DNA from: Fodinicola acaciae
Lineage (GTDB): Bacteria > Actinomycetota > Actinomycetes > Mycobacteriales > HKI-0501
Assembly: GCF_010993745.1 (NCBI RefSeq)
Contig: NZ_WOTN01000001.1
Span: 499,235 to 563,234 of the forward strand
DNA length: 64,000 bases
Direction: 5' to 3'
Below, piece after piece: positions 1-7,734 of the stretch. The notes under the pieces are model-generated. The model did no database searches. It saw only the letters and a program-made list of their open reading frames with translations, and was not told the origin of the DNA. Each line of letters begins with the position of its first letter. The stretch's first letter is position 1. The position numbers and the translations under genes were made by a program.

Positions 1-348
1 ACTGCCGGCGCTCGGCAGCCAGGTGATGACGCCGTTGGCGGCGGCGGAGGCCAGCGGCGCGGCCGACCCGTAGCCGAGCTTGCCGTCGACCTGCTCGGTC
101 GCGGTCAGCGTCGACCTGGTGACCGTCGCGGTCGACGGTGGCGCAGCGTTTCCGGTCGGCGTGGCCGACGGTCGTCCCCCGATGCCGATCGAAGCGGCGA
201 CGACCGTCGCGCCGGTCACCACGACCGCGCCGGTGATGGCCGCGGCGCGTACGCGGCGACGGCGGCGGTGGCGCGCCATGCCGTCCGGCTCATCGGTCGC
301 CGGATCGGGCCAAGGACCCGCGGTGACCTGCGGTTCCAGCCGGCTCAC
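1..348 (-). CDS. Efflux periplasmic adaptor (HlyD/peptidoglycan-binding type), N-terminal part
   Basis: This is the N-terminal 116 codons of a gene that runs off the left edge. It has a GTG start whose GTGA overlaps the stop of the upstream lipoprotein gene. A cytoplasmic tail of about 30 residues ends in an arginine cluster (RHRRRRRVR). One membrane anchor of about 22 residues follows, then a Pro/Thr-rich linker, then the sequence VTRSTLTATEQVDGKLGYG. That last stretch resembles the start of the external part of actinobacterial RND/MacA-like adaptor subunits. Such adaptors usually precede an ABC ATPase and a MacB-type permease, which would lie to the left of this window. The family call is by pattern memory of the N-terminus only. 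Confidence 0.7.
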   Translation of the reverse strand, partial: MSRLEPQVTAGPWPDPATDEPDGMARHRRRRRVRAAAITGAVVVTGATVVAASIGIGGRPSATPTGNAAPPSTATVTRSTLTATEQVDGKLGYGSAAPLASAAANGVITWLPSAGS

Positions 349-884
349 GAGTCGCGGCCGATCGAGCGCTGCCTGCTGACGCCGCCCTTGCCGGCCAGCG
401 ACTGGCAGGCCTTCTGCGCCTGCTGGAACGTCGGCGAGTCCGGGTCGAGCCCACTGCCTTTGCCGGCCTCGATCTTGATGCCGCCGTTCTTGTCCGGGTC
501 GGGGAAGGCGCTGACGCCGTGGTCGCGCATGCACTTGGCGTACTTCAGGCCGTCCTGGTAAGCCTGCGCCTGCTCCGCGGCGGACGGCGGCGGCATGTAC
601 TTCTGGCAGGTCTTCTGCGCGTTCTTGAAGGTAGTCGAGTTGGGATCGACCCCCATGTCGGAGCTGATGCTGATGCCGCCGTCCTTGTCCGGGTCGGGGA
701 ACTTCGGGATGCCGTTGGCGCGCATGCACTTGGCGAAGGCGACCGGGTCGCGCTTGGCGGTGGTCGAGCTGCTCGCGCTCGCGCTCGCCGCCGGGTTGCC
801 GCGCGCGACGCCGGGCTCCGCCGGCTTGGCGCACGCGGTGGCCACGAGCAGCAACGCCAGCAGTGTCAACAGTTTGGTCTTCAT
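345..884 (-). CDS. Secreted lipoprotein with two FPDPD repeats
   Basis: Predicted lipoprotein of 179 residues. The signal peptide MKTKLLTLLALLLVATAC ends in a lipobox (VATAC), so Cys18 is the likely lipidation site. A Ser/Ala-rich linker follows. The mature part holds two similar units, each with a KCMR motif, then FPDPDK about 10 residues later, then a second Cys in a QKxCQ context. That gives four conserved cysteines, suggesting two disulfides. The long upstream reading frame to 1253 is ignored because the signal peptide fixes the start at 884. The gene is cotranscribed with the adaptor downstream (GTGA overlap) and divergent from the two-component system. Similar small proteins accompany adaptor/ABC loci in actinomycetes; the function is unknown. 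Confidence 0.75.
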   Translation of the reverse strand: MKTKLLTLLALLLVATACAKPAEPGVARGNPAASASASSSTTAKRDPVAFAKCMRANGIPKFPDPDKDGGISISSDMGVDPNSTTFKNAQKTCQKYMPPPSAAEQAQAYQDGLKYAKCMRDHGVSAFPDPDKNGGIKIEAGKGSGLDPDSPTFQQAQKACQSLAGKGGVSRQRSIGRDS

Positions 885-906
885 GCCGACAGTCGTACGC
901 GGCAAC

Positions 907-959
907 CGGTTGCACGGCGGTGACACCGAGCGGCGGCGGGTGTAACCGGCGTGCAACCG
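907..959. promoter_or_regulatory. Symmetric divergent operator, probable response-regulator sites
   Basis: The 118-bp divergent gap contains the 19-mer TGTNACCGNCGTGCAACCG twice. It reads forward at 941-959 and on the reverse strand at 925-907. Each copy is itself a direct repeat of TGNNACCG with an 11-bp period, the spacing used by OmpR/PhoB-family dimers. The two copies point outward, one toward each gene. Binding by the adjacent regulator is inferred. Confidence 0.6.
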
Positions 960-1002
960 AAATCCGGCGAAGATGGTGACAGCGAACAGCCGGGAGGACG
1001 AC

Positions 1003-1668
1003 ATGCGGGTGCTGGTGGTCGAGGACGACGCGGAGCTGGCCGAGGTGGTCGGTGCCGGCCTGCGGCGGCACGCGATGGCGGTGGACATCGCCATCGACGG
1101 ACCTTCCGGCCTGGAGCGTGCGCTGGTCAACGCGTACGACGTCGTCGTCCTTGACCGCGACCTGCCGGGCCTGCACGGTGACGACGTCTGCGAGCGGCTG
1201 GTGGCCGCGAAGCGGCCGTGCCGGGTCCTGATGCTGACCGCCGCGTCGACCATCGACGACCGGGTCGAGGGGCTGACCCTCGGCGCCGACGACTATCTGC
1301 CGAAGCCGTTCGCGTTCAAGGAGCTGGTGGCGCGGATCCAGGCCCTGGTGCGCCGTTCGCAGCCGGCCTTGCCGCCAGTGCTGAGCACTGGCAGCCTGTC
1401 GCTGGACCCGGCGCGGCGGCGGGTCGTACGCAGTGGCCGGACGCTCGACCTGGGGCCGAAGGAGTTCGCCGTACTGGAGCTGTTGATGGCCGCGCGCGGC
1501 CGGGTCGTGTCGGCTGAGGAGTTGCTGGAGCGCGTGTGGGACGAGGCCGCGGATCCGTTCACGACGGCCGTGAAGGTGACGGTCAGCCGGCTGCGCCGCA
1601 AGCTCGGTGAGCCGCCGGTGATCGAGACCGTCTCGCAGGCCGGCTATCGGATCGAGGAGTCCGCGTGA
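1003..1668 (+). CDS. OmpR/PhoB-family response regulator
   Basis: Response regulator of 221 residues. The receiver domain spans about 1-115, with the acidic pair ED at 7-8, phosphoacceptor Asp51 (VVVLDRDLPG), conserved Thr79 and Lys101 (YLPKPF). The C-terminal winged helix (about 125-220) has the family pattern LDLGPKEFAVLELL and ends in QAGYRIEE. The ATG at 1003 is chosen over an in-frame start at 973 because GGGAGG lies a few bases upstream and the receiver begins directly with MRVLVVEDD. Its stop overlaps the histidine kinase start by 4 bp (GTGA). The likely target is the divergent lipoprotein/adaptor operon, plus its own promoter. Confidence 0.93.
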   Translation: MRVLVVEDDAELAEVVGAGLRRHAMAVDIAIDGPSGLERALVNAYDVVVLDRDLPGLHGDDVCERLVAAKRPCRVLMLTAASTIDDRVEGLTLGADDYLPKPFAFKELVARIQALVRRSQPALPPVLSTGSLSLDPARRRVVRSGRTLDLGPKEFAVLELLMAARGRVVSAEELLERVWDEAADPFTTAVKVTVSRLRRKLGEPPVIETVSQAGYRIEESA

Positions 1669-2759
1669 AGGTGCCGCGGTGGACGGCGCGGTTGCGGCTG
1701 GCGCTGATGTATTGCGGGATGTCGGTCGCCTCCGGCGCCGTTCTGCTGCTCATCACCTACCTGCTGGTCGTCTATCTTCCGCCCAACGCCGTCTTTCTCA
1801 AGCAGGAGAACACCACCGACGGGCCGGTGCTCTCCGGAGGCGTCGCGGGGCCGCCGGTGAACGTCGGGGCGCTGCTCGGCGTGTCGGCCATTGCCCTGGT
1901 CATCGTCGCCTTCCTGGCGCTGGCGCTGGGCTGGGAGGTCGCCGGTGGGGTGCTGCGGCCGCTGCGGACGATCACCACGCGTACGCGCCGGATCTCGGCC
2001 ACCAACCTGCAGGAACGGCTCGCCCTGGACGGACCGGCCGACGAGCTGCACGAGCTGGCCGACACGATCGACGCGCTGCTTGGCCGGCTGGAGGCGGCCT
2101 TCGACGCGCAGCGGCAGTTCGTCGCCAATGCCTCGCACGAGCTGCGTACGCCGTTGACCCGCCAGCGGGCGTTGATCGAGGTGGCGTTGGACGATCCGGA
2201 GGCCACGATCTCGTCCATGCGTGCCGCCTGCCGGCGCGTACTCGCCGCCGGTGACCAGCAGGAACGCCTCATCGAGGGGCTGCTGACGCTGGCCAGCAGC
2301 CAGCGCGGACCGGGCCGCCGCGAGCGCCTTGACCTGGCCGTACTGGCGAGCGACACCGTCGACCGCGCCGGTGCCGAGGACCTCAAGGTCGAGGTCGAGC
2401 TGGCGCCGGCGCCGGCGTACGGCGATCCGCGGCTGGTCGAGCGGCTGGTCACCAACCTCGTCGACAACGCCGTGCGGCACAACGTGCTCGGCGGCTGGAT
2501 CAGGATCACGACTCGCCGCGAAGGCGACCGTTCCGTACTCACCGTCGCCAACGGCGGCCCGGTCCTGCCGCGGGCCGAGATCGCGCGACTTTTCCAACCG
2601 TTCCAACGCTTCGACGCCGAACGCACTGGCGTACGCGACGGCCACGGCCTCGGCCTGTCCATCGTCGCCGCCATCGCCGACGCCCACAACGCCGAACTCC
2701 GCGCCGACCCCGGCACAGACGGCGGCCTGACCGTCTGGGTCGCCTTCCCGGCGCGCTAA
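1665..2759 (+). CDS. Sensor histidine kinase, partner of the upstream regulator
   Basis: Membrane histidine kinase of 364 residues. Helices lie at about 14-38 and 70-90, flanking a short extracellular loop of about 30 residues, so the sensor domain is small. A HAMP segment runs about 92-145. The phosphoacceptor is His158 in NASHELRTPLTRQ. The ATPase domain shows the N box (LVTNLVDNAVRHN) and a G box (DGHGLGLSIV). The short sensor loop suggests sensing at or within the membrane, for example by antimicrobial stress through the efflux locus; that is inference. A strong hairpin follows the stop at 2809-2831. Confidence 0.92.
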   Translation: MKVPRWTARLRLALMYCGMSVASGAVLLLITYLLVVYLPPNAVFLKQENTTDGPVLSGGVAGPPVNVGALLGVSAIALVIVAFLALALGWEVAGGVLRPLRTITTRTRRISATNLQERLALDGPADELHELADTIDALLGRLEAAFDAQRQFVANASHELRTPLTRQRALIEVALDDPEATISSMRAACRRVLAAGDQQERLIEGLLTLASSQRGPGRRERLDLAVLASDTVDRAGAEDLKVEVELAPAPAYGDPRLVERLVTNLVDNAVRHNVLGGWIRITTRREGDRSVLTVANGGPVLPRAEIARLFQPFQRFDAERTGVRDGHGLGLSIVAAIADAHNAELRADPGTDGGLTVWVAFPAR

Positions 2760-2808
2760 CCAACTACCCGCTACAGGCCGAAACTGTCGTACCCACCTGC
2801 CAATCTGG

Positions 2809-2831
2809 CCCCCACCCAAAACGGGTGGGGG
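2809..2831 (+). terminator. GC-rich hairpin terminator after the histidine kinase
   Basis: Perfect 9-bp arms, CCCCCACCC and GGGTGGGGG, flank the loop AAAAC, 50 bp after the kinase stop. There is no T tract, as is usual for actinomycete hairpins. Confidence 0.65.
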
Positions 2832-2940
2832 GCGGGTTCGCGTGGAATGTTGGCAACTATTTGAAGTTGATCTTGGTCGCCGACGCGGTGTCCGAATGCC
2901 ACCTTGTTGACCGCCGGGATCGATTCAGCTGGTCAAGAAG

Positions 2941-2978
2941 GTGACAATCGGACTCCGATTCGCGTGTCCGATTGTCAC
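2941..2978. repeat. Nested inverted repeat with AATCGGA/TCCGATT core
   Basis: GTGACAATCGGA at 2941-2952 is exactly inverted at 2967-2978. Inside it, AATCGGA-C-TCCGATT forms a second palindrome at 2946-2960, so three TCCGATT half-sites share 38 bp. The same core recurs at 3021-3035 and 13440-13454. The rest of the 358-bp gap between the kinase and recQ holds no gene I can support. Confidence 0.7.
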
Positions 2979-3012
2979 CGGCGCCGGCATCACCGCAGGT
3001 CAGGCCACATCA

Positions 3013-3043
3013 GACGACGCAATCGGAATCCGATTGCGTCGTC
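3013..3043. repeat. 31-bp perfect palindrome with the same core
   Basis: Arms GACGACGCAATCGGA and its exact complement (15 bp each) flank a single A at 3028. It lies 75 bp upstream of the recQ-like gene. It could be an operator or the last of a series of terminator hairpins. Confidence 0.75.
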
Positions 3044-3117
3044 GGGTGGCTGGACGGGGGAAGACTGTCGGACCCCGCCTCCAGACTGGTCGGCGACGGC
3101 GTTGAGAGGATGGGGTT

Positions 3118-5184
3118 GTGACGAGCGACGATCTGCTGACGGCCGCGCAGGCGGAGCTGCGGAAGCTGGCCGGCCCGGAGGCCGTGCTGCGCGACGACCA
3201 GGCGGCGGCCATCGAGGCGCTCGTCGCTGGCAGGCGCCGGTGCGTGGTGGTGCAGCGTACGGGCTGGGGAAAGTCGGCGGTCTACTGGATCTCCACGGCG
3301 CTGCGCCGCGGCGAAGGGTACGGCCCGACGCTCGTCGTCTCGCCGTTGCTGGCGCTCATGCGCGACCAGGTCAACGCCGCGCAGCGCGCCGGCATCCACG
3401 CGGTCACGCTCAACTCGGCCAATTTCGACGAGTGGTCGACGATCGAGGCGGAGATCGCCGCCGACCGCGCCGACGTGCTGCTGATCTCGCCGGAGCGGCT
3501 CAACTCGGCCGGCTTCCGGTCGCGGGTGCTGCCGCGGCTGGCGCCGCGGCTCGGCATGCTGGTGGTGGACGAGGCGCACTGCATCTCCGACTGGGGTCAC
3601 GACTTCCGGCCGGACTACCGGCGGATCCGCCAGGTGCTGGCCGGCCTGCCGGCCGAGACGCCGGTGCTGGCCACCACGGCGACCGCCAACTCGCGCGTCA
3701 TCGACGACATCGCGAGCCAGTTGGGGGAGGAGACGCTGACGCTGCGCGGCACCCTCGACCGCGCGAGCCTGACCCTGTCTGTCGTCGACACGCCAAACGT
3801 CCCCACCGCATACGCCTGGATCGCCGACGCGCTGCACAAGATGCCCGGCTCCGGCATCGTCTACACGCTGACGGTCGCCGAGACCGAGCGGCTGGCGGCG
3901 TTCCTCGGCCAGCAGGGCCATCGCGCCGAGGCATATTCCGGCCGTACGGACCCCGAGGTCCGCGGCGCGCTGGAAAAGGCGTTGCTGGCCAACGATCTCA
4001 AGGCCCTGGTCGCCACCTCCAGCCTCGGCATGGGCCTGGACAAGCCGGATCTGGCGTTCGTCGTGCACCTCGGCGCGCCGAGCTCGCCGATCGCGTACTA
4101 CCAGCAGGTCGGCCGCGCCGGACGCGCACTCGACCAGGCGACCGCCGTGCTGCTGCCGACCACCGCCGACGCCAACATCTGGGCCTACTTCGACTCCACC
4201 GCCTTCCCGGCCGAGCGTACGGTCCGCCGCGTACTGGACATCCTGTCCACCTCGGACGGTCCGGTCACCGTGACCGAGCTGGAAAACCGCGGCGAGCTGG
4301 CCCGCGGACGGCTGGAGTCGCTGCTGAAGGTGCTCGATGTCGACGGCGCCGTGGAGCGTGCCGAAGGTGGCTGGATCGCGACCGGCCAGGAGTGGGTCTA
4401 CGACCGCGAGCGTTACGAGGCGATCGCCGCCGCGCGCAAGGCCGAGCAGGCCGTCATGCGCGACTACATGAGCGGCGCCACCTGCCTCATGCGCGCGTTG
4501 CGCGAGTCGTTGGACGATCCTGAGGTCACCGACTGCGGCCGCTGCTCGGTGTGTACGGGCCGGCAGCCGGCACCACCGGCACGTGAGGAGACCGTCGACG
4601 CCGCGGTCGACTTCCTCCGCTCGCAGATCATCACGATCGAACCGCGCAAGCGCTGGCCGTCCGGCGCGTCCCGCCGCGGCAGCATCCCGGCCGACCTGCG
4701 GCCGGAGGTTGGCCGCGCGCTGGCGCTCGGGGAGGACCCGGCCTGGGGCGACGCGATCACCGCCGCGCTCGACGCCGACCAGCCGGTGTCGCAGGAGGTG
4801 CTGGACGGCGTCGTACGCGTGCTGAGCCGCTGGGGCTGGCCGGAGGGCCGGCCCACCTGGGTCACCTGGATCCCGTCCCGGCGGCGGCCGCGCCTGCTGC
4901 CGGATCTCGCCGAGCGGGTGGCGCAGCTCGGCCGGATGCAGCTGGTCGAGGCGCTGCAGCCGCACGCGGGCAGCGCGCCGTGGCAGTCGGACGCGCCGAG
5001 CCAGGGAGCCGCCGGGGTGGCCGCCCTCCGCCGTTGGTCGGCGATGACGCCGGTCCAGTCAGGTCCGGTGTTGTTGCTCGACGACGAGTGCCGCTCGCGC
5101 TGGACCATCACCGTCTGCGCCGCCCTGCTGCGGGAGGCCGGCGCCGGCCCGGTCTACCCGCTGGTCCTGCACAAGCTCATCTGA
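3118..5184 (+). CDS. recQ: RecQ-family ATP-dependent DNA helicase with C-terminal phosphoribosyltransferase-like domain
   Basis: SF2 3'-5' DNA helicase of 688 residues with a GTG start. The Walker A variant QRTGWGKS sits at 46-53 and DEAH at 151-154, followed by CISDWGHDFRPDYRRI, the RecQ aromatic loop region. The second RecA domain carries TSSLGMGLDKPD and QQVGRAGR. Four cysteines near residues 463-483 (CLMRAL, CGRCSVC) form the zinc site. After a winged-helix-like middle, the C-terminus carries PVLLLDDECRSRWT and VYPLVLHK, which resembles a type I phosphoribosyltransferase PRPP loop (DD...S.WT). This tail is found in a subset of actinobacterial RecQ proteins and its role is unknown. The protein is expected to act in recombination or replication repair. 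Confidence 0.9.
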   Translation: MTSDDLLTAAQAELRKLAGPEAVLRDDQAAAIEALVAGRRRCVVVQRTGWGKSAVYWISTALRRGEGYGPTLVVSPLLALMRDQVNAAQRAGIHAVTLNSANFDEWSTIEAEIAADRADVLLISPERLNSAGFRSRVLPRLAPRLGMLVVDEAHCISDWGHDFRPDYRRIRQVLAGLPAETPVLATTATANSRVIDDIASQLGEETLTLRGTLDRASLTLSVVDTPNVPTAYAWIADALHKMPGSGIVYTLTVAETERLAAFLGQQGHRAEAYSGRTDPEVRGALEKALLANDLKALVATSSLGMGLDKPDLAFVVHLGAPSSPIAYYQQVGRAGRALDQATAVLLPTTADANIWAYFDSTAFPAERTVRRVLDILSTSDGPVTVTELENRGELARGRLESLLKVLDVDGAVERAEGGWIATGQEWVYDRERYEAIAAARKAEQAVMRDYMSGATCLMRALRESLDDPEVTDCGRCSVCTGRQPAPPAREETVDAAVDFLRSQIITIEPRKRWPSGASRRGSIPADLRPEVGRALALGEDPAWGDAITAALDADQPVSQEVLDGVVRVLSRWGWPEGRPTWVTWIPSRRRPRLLPDLAERVAQLGRMQLVEALQPHAGSAPWQSDAPSQGAAGVAALRRWSAMTPVQSGPVLLLDDECRSRWTITVCAALLREAGAGPVYPLVLHKLI

Positions 5185-5187
5185 CCG

Positions 5188-5945
5188 TCACACGCCGCGC
5201 AGGAGGCCGCGGCCCAGCGGCGTGGTCGCGTGCAGGACGGAGTTGCCGTTGCGGATGCTGGTCACCAGGCCGGCTTCGCGCAGCACCTTGGTGTGCTCGC
5301 TCGTCGACGCCGGTGACATGCCGGTCGAGCGCGCCAGCTCCGTGGTGGTCGTGCCGCCGCCGGCGCCGATGGCCCGCAGGACGGTGGCGCGGGTGGTGCC
5401 GATCAGGTTGCCCAGCGCGGCTTCCGGGGCCTCGGCGTCAGGCGGGTCGTAGGCGGCCGGATAGACGAGCACCGGCGGCAGGTCCGGGTCGGCGAGCGTC
5501 ACCGGCTTGTCCCAGCAGAAATAGGATGGCACCAGCACCAGGCCGCGACCGCGCAGGTGCAGATCCTGTTCCGAGGGGAAGCTCGCCTCCAGGACCGGCG
5601 AGTGCCACTGCATCGTCGGCCGCAGGCTGGACAACAGTGCGTCCACGCCGCCGTCCAACAACGCGCACGCCCGCAGGCCGCGGTCGCCGTCGAGCCGCGC
5701 CTGGATGTGGCTGGTGAAGGGGCGCACCAGCGCCTCGTACGACACCGTCAACGCCTCGCCAAGCTGCCGCAGCGTGTCCCGGTCGCCGTCGGCCAGCGAC
5801 CGGGCGGCCGGCGACAGCCGGTGCGAGGACGCCAGGACGGCGAACTCCTGTCGGATCCGCTCAGCACGACCTCCCACAGCGGGTCGGGCTTGCTGACCAG
5901 CCGGACGTGGGTGAGGTCGGCGGCGGAGAAATGGATTCTCAACAT
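5188..5945 (-). pseudogene. ArsR-family regulator with internal deletion and frameshift
   Basis: The first 30 or so codons from 5945 read MLRIHFSAADLTHVRLVSKP and then DPLWEVVL, the usual N-terminus of long (about 320-residue) actinobacterial ArsR-type regulators. Just after, near 5860-5870, this frame becomes nonsense. The remainder, beginning ERIRQEF and ending TPLGRGLLRGV, continues in another frame down to 5188, including the winged helix (TTTELARSTGMSPASTSEHT). Compared with the intact paralogue at 21111-22058, roughly 60-65 residues between the two parts are missing. So a deletion of a length not divisible by three best explains it. The C-terminal DNA-binding domain has no N-terminus in its own frame. 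Probably inactive, unless the deletion is an assembly error. Confidence 0.75.
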
Positions 5946-5970
5946 CGCTGTTGTCCATGGCGGACCGCTG

Positions 5971-6021
5971 TCGCATTGTCAAGCGTCGTCTCTCGCACTG
6001 TCGCCCCGTTCTCGCATTTTC
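5971..6021. repeat. Three imperfect direct repeats upstream of the ArsR remnant
   Basis: TCGCATTGTC (5971), TCGCACTGTC (5993) and TCGCATTTTC (6012) are spaced 22 and 19 bp, about two helical turns apart. They lie just upstream of the ArsR remnant start and could be its old operator. This is weak evidence by eye. Confidence 0.35.
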
Positions 6022-6087
6022 GATCGCTACGGCCGAGCGTAGCCAAGCCGGGCAAGCCGGCAGATTGACCACAAAACGAGAAATCGG

Positions 6088-6765
6088 TTACCTGTGCCGG
6101 TCGGTGAACACGCTGCGCCAGTGATCGGCCGCGGTGGCGAGATCACGGCCCACGTTGTCGAAATACTCGCCCATCTCACCCAGCCGGACGCCCGCCGCGG
6201 ACCCGGCGTACACCTGGGCGCCCTGCCGGGCCGAGGCCGCCCAGGCCTGGCAGACGCGGACCTGTTGCGACAACGCGCGATACCACACGTCGTCGTCCAT
6301 GACATACCGCTCGCGCCGGCCGTCGCGTTCGCGGCGGATCAGCCCGATCGCCTCCAGATAACCGACCGCCTTGGACACCGCCGCCGGACTGACCTGGAGC
6401 CGGTGGACCAGGTCGGCCGCGGACAGGCTGCCGTCCGGGCTGGTCAACAGGCACACGAGAACGCGGGCCGGCATGCGGGCGAGACCGGTCGCGACCATGG
6501 TCGCCGTGAAGCTGTCGAGAAACGTGCGTACGGCCTCGCCCTCGGTGTGCGGCGCCGGCCCAGACACGCGTCGCGCGCGTTGGCGAGTCGCGTGCTCGGC
6601 ATGATCGGCGCGGTAGCCGTCGCGGCCGCCATTGCGGCTGACCTCGCGACTGACCGTGGAGGTCGGCCGGCCGAGCTGGCGTGCGATGTCGGCATAGCCG
6701 AGGCCGGCCGCGAGATGCGTGGCGATCTGCTGGCGGTCGTGGTGGGTGAGTCGGTTTCCCGGCAT
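6088..6765 (-). CDS. MarR/GbsR-type regulator with N-terminal IS30-like HTH
   Basis: Transcriptional regulator of 225 residues with two DNA-binding modules. Residues about 5-50 (LTHHDRQQIATHLAAGLGYA, ARQLGRPTSTVSREVSRN) match the HTH_38 domain also found in IS30 transposases. Residues about 85-150 form a MarR/GbsR winged helix (SLSAADLVHRLQVSPAAVSK, YLEAIGLIRRERDGRRERY). The C-terminus is helical, as in GbsR-type effector or dimer regions. It is not a transposase because no DDE domain is present. The gene is divergent from the methyltransferase at 6913, and the gap contains a palindrome made of TTGCAA boxes. It most likely controls that gene and itself. Confidence 0.85.
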   Translation of the reverse strand: MPGNRLTHHDRQQIATHLAAGLGYADIARQLGRPTSTVSREVSRNGGRDGYRADHAEHATRQRARRVSGPAPHTEGEAVRTFLDSFTATMVATGLARMPARVLVCLLTSPDGSLSAADLVHRLQVSPAAVSKAVGYLEAIGLIRRERDGRRERYVMDDDVWYRALSQQVRVCQAWAASARQGAQVYAGSAAGVRLGEMGEYFDNVGRDLATAADHWRSVFTDRHR

Positions 6766-6792
6766 GCCCGACAGTTTGCGTACGCGACGACC

Positions 6793-6826
6793 TCATTGCA
6801 ATTGCAATTCCGCACAGTCATTGCAA
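6793..6826. promoter_or_regulatory. TTGCAA-box operator between regulator and methyltransferase
   Basis: A 14-bp palindrome ATTGCAATTGCAAT at 6795-6808 is two abutting TTGCAA boxes. A third copy, within TCATTGCAA, begins at 6818, exactly 25 bp from the first TCATTGCAA. The low GC in a high-GC intergenic region supports a binding site. Confidence 0.6.
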
Positions 6827-6912
6827 ACGTGACGCAGGTTCGTATGACAAACCCCTCCATATCAGGTCAGTAACTGTTGACCAAAGTGGAAACGCAACGT
6901 AGCTTTCTGGAC

Positions 6913-7734
6913 ATGGCAATCACGCTTCCGGCCTTCACGCCGGTGGAAAACAGCCTCTTCCTCACCCTGTACGGCCGAGCGCTCGACAGCCGCCAGCCGC
7001 ACTCGATCCTGCACGACACCGCCGCCGCCGAGGTCGTACGGAAGATCGGTCGGGACATGGACGACTTCCCGATGGCGCCGAGCAAGACCTTCGACATCGC
7101 CTTGCGGGCCAAGAAACTCGACGACATCACGCGCGACTTCATCGCTCGCCATCCGGACGCGGTGGCGCTGGATCTGGGCGCCGGACTGGACAACAGGTTC
7201 GCGCGGGTCACCCCACCGTCCACTGTGGACGCGTACGAGGTCGACTTCGCCGATGTCGTGGCGGTGCGCCGGCAGGTGGTCAGCCAGCCGGCGAACGTCC
7301 ATCAGATCGCCGCTGACCTGACCGACCCGCACTGGCTGGACGCGGTTCCGGCTGGCCGGCCGGCGGTGATCGTCGCGGACGGATTGACCGCGTTTCTCTC
7401 GCAGGACGACCTGGTCGCGTTGCTGCGCCGGCTCACCGGTCATTTTCCGTGCGGCGAGCTGGCTTTCAACCCGTACACGACGTTCCATGTGTGGGCCATC
7501 AAGCACTATCGCGGCACCGACTCGATCGCGGACGTGGTGAAAAACCCCGGCATGGACGACCCGCACGAACCGGAAAGCTGGGCGCCCAAACTGAAACTGG
7601 TGGAGGAGTATTTCACCACGCGCGATCCGGAGGTGGCCAACCAGCCGGTGTTCATCCGATTCGTCAGCCACCTGGCGGCACGCAGCACCGCCTGGTCGCG
7701 GCGCGGCACGTCGATCGCGCGCTATACGTTTTAG
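6913..7734 (+). CDS. SAM-dependent methyltransferase, leucine-carboxyl-methyltransferase-like (TcmP type)
   Basis: Predicted O-methyltransferase of 273 residues. The N-terminus (PVENSLFLTLYGRALDSRQP) and the motif I variant VALDLGAGLDNRFARV are typical of the LCM/PPM1 family, whose bacterial members methylate small molecules or polyketides. VDAYEVDFADVV supplies the acidic ribose-binding position, and PAVIVADGLTAFLSQDD is the family motif after strand 4. ATG 6913 is preferred because family members begin shortly before this region. In-frame TTG 6877 and GTG 6886 are alternatives. The stop overlaps the convergent yigZ stop by 4 bp. Regulation by the divergent MarR-like protein is inferred; the substrate is unknown. 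Confidence 0.8.
   Translation: MAITLPAFTPVENSLFLTLYGRALDSRQPHSILHDTAAAEVVRKIGRDMDDFPMAPSKTFDIALRAKKLDDITRDFIARHPDAVALDLGAGLDNRFARVTPPSTVDAYEVDFADVVAVRRQVVSQPANVHQIAADLTDPHWLDAVPAGRPAVIVADGLTAFLSQDDLVALLRRLTGHFPCGELAFNPYTTFHVWAIKHYRGTDSIADVVKNPGMDDPHEPESWAPKLKLVEEYFTTRDPEVANQPVFIRFVSHLAARSTAWSRRGTSIARYTF

Noticed and set aside
6088-6765. IS30-like transposase
   Set aside because: Only the N-terminal HTH_38 resembles IS30. A MarR/GbsR domain follows and no DDE catalytic domain is present.
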